DNA of 6,984 nt from Gammaproteobacteria bacterium. GTDB lineage: Bacteria > Pseudomonadota > Gammaproteobacteria > Arenicellales > Poriferihabitantaceae. The stretch is taken from assembly GCA_009839585.1 (NCBI GenBank), contig VXPI01000114.1, forward strand, positions 1-6,984, in the 5' to 3' direction. The notes under the pieces were generated by a model. That model worked only from the letters and a program-made list of their open reading frames with translations. It had not been told where the DNA came from and ran no database searches. Position numbers and translations under genes: made by a program. Every line of letters starts with the position of its first letter. Position 1 is the first letter of the stretch. Below, one piece after another: positions 6,599-6,984 of the stretch.

Positions 6599-6984
6599 TC
6601 AAAGTTCCTCTACGCGCATGTGCTTTTCGGAACTCTTCAGGATGCTGTAGATTTCTCTAAGGCAGTTCCGGTTTGCCCGGGCTTTCTCGCTGTCCTCCAG
6701 CACGTCCAGGACGGGCTTGTCATATTCGTCGACCAGCACCACCGCCTGCTTGCCAGTCGTCTGGTGAAGACGAGTCAGGATGCTCCGAAGTCGATTGGGA
6801 GAGTCTGTTACCGGAGGCAGGGATTTCAGGTCAAATGCCAGTTCGATCTTGTACAACTGATTTAGAACATGACTCTCAATATCTTCAGGCGTATCGACAT
6901 CGCCTCCGAAGCTCAGGCGGACCACCGGGTACTTTACCGACCAGTCCCAGTGCGGGTGGATGTCCAGTCCCCGGAACAGGGGCT
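6599..6984 (-). CDS. AAA-ATPase-like protein, C-terminally truncated (probable pseudogene); 5' end outside window
   Basis: The minus-strand frame enters from the right edge without a stop and ends at TGA 6599-6601, giving 127 visible residues. LFRGLDIHPHWDWSVKYP followed by VVRLSFGG, then VVLVDEYDKPVLD with the Walker B-like acidic residues and a following NRNCLREIYSILKSSEKHMR segment, are characteristic of the AAA-ATPase-like family (PF09820). Members usually continue with an LTGVSKFSKVSLFSGLNN-type segment and a C-terminal PD-(D/E)XK nuclease-like domain. Here the frame ends just after HMR with VEEL, so the sensor strand, the rest of the ATPase and the nuclease-like part are missing. The next frame reads NFDLLTEPQ, faintly like the expected FLLTG, so a frameshift followed by loss or rearrangement is possible. 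The P-loop would lie beyond the window. A GTG at 6925 is not the real start, because family sequence continues upstream. Confidence 0.75.
   Translation of the reverse strand, partial: PLFRGLDIHPHWDWSVKYPVVRLSFGGDVDTPEDIESHVLNQLYKIELAFDLKSLPPVTDSPNRLRSILTRLHQTTGKQAVVLVDEYDKPVLDVLEDSEKARANRNCLREIYSILKSSEKHMRVEEL

Noticed and set aside
6373..6660. Plus-strand frames of 95 and 82 codons in the gene-free stretch
   Set aside because: Their translations are low-complexity across the tandem repeat and run antisense into the recognisable ATPase fragment.

Overview
The window holds a bacterial sulfonate-degradation locus. Reading leftwards on the minus strand, the gene order is ald (alanine dehydrogenase), xsc (sulfoacetaldehyde acetyltransferase), pta (single-domain phosphate acetyltransferase) and a mandelate racemase/muconate lactonizing-type dipeptide epimerase. 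A quinone oxidoreductase gene (qor-like) runs divergently from ald on the plus strand. At the right edge is the end of a minus-strand AAA-ATPase-like gene that stops early and is probably decayed.

How the genes work together: Xsc splits sulfoacetaldehyde with phosphate into sulfite and acetyl phosphate. Pta turns acetyl phosphate into acetyl-CoA. Ald deaminates alanine to pyruvate plus ammonium, regenerating the amino acceptor used by taurine:pyruvate aminotransferase (Tpa). This is the usual core of taurine dissimilation. However, Tpa, taurine dehydrogenase, a taurine transporter, a sulfite exporter and a TauR-type regulator are all absent here and must lie elsewhere. The unexpected member is the epimerase, which overlaps the 3' end of pta by 11 bases and so looks translationally coupled. 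It carries the full set of active-site residues, including the DxD motif of dipeptide epimerases.

Regulation: the ald/qor divergent spacer (5151-5324) carries two similar 10-base direct repeats around a TATAAC -10-like box, and an inverted repeat just before the ald start. The 86-base ald-xsc gap carries a hairpin whose sequence resembles the element at the ald start. xsc has the only strong Shine-Dalgarno sequence in the window.

Right end (6300-6598): about 300 bases without a convincing gene, with a possible weak terminator for qor, a GC-rich palindrome running into a 10-base tandem repeat, and another small hairpin. Next to the truncated ATPase this looks like a patch of genome decay or rearrangement.

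Organism: the gene set and sequences suggest a member of the Pseudomonadota, probably marine or host-associated given taurine use and this ATPase family. The lineage cannot be fixed from the sequence alone. The core genes are well known. What is worth a second look is the epimerase in the operon and the repeated leader elements.
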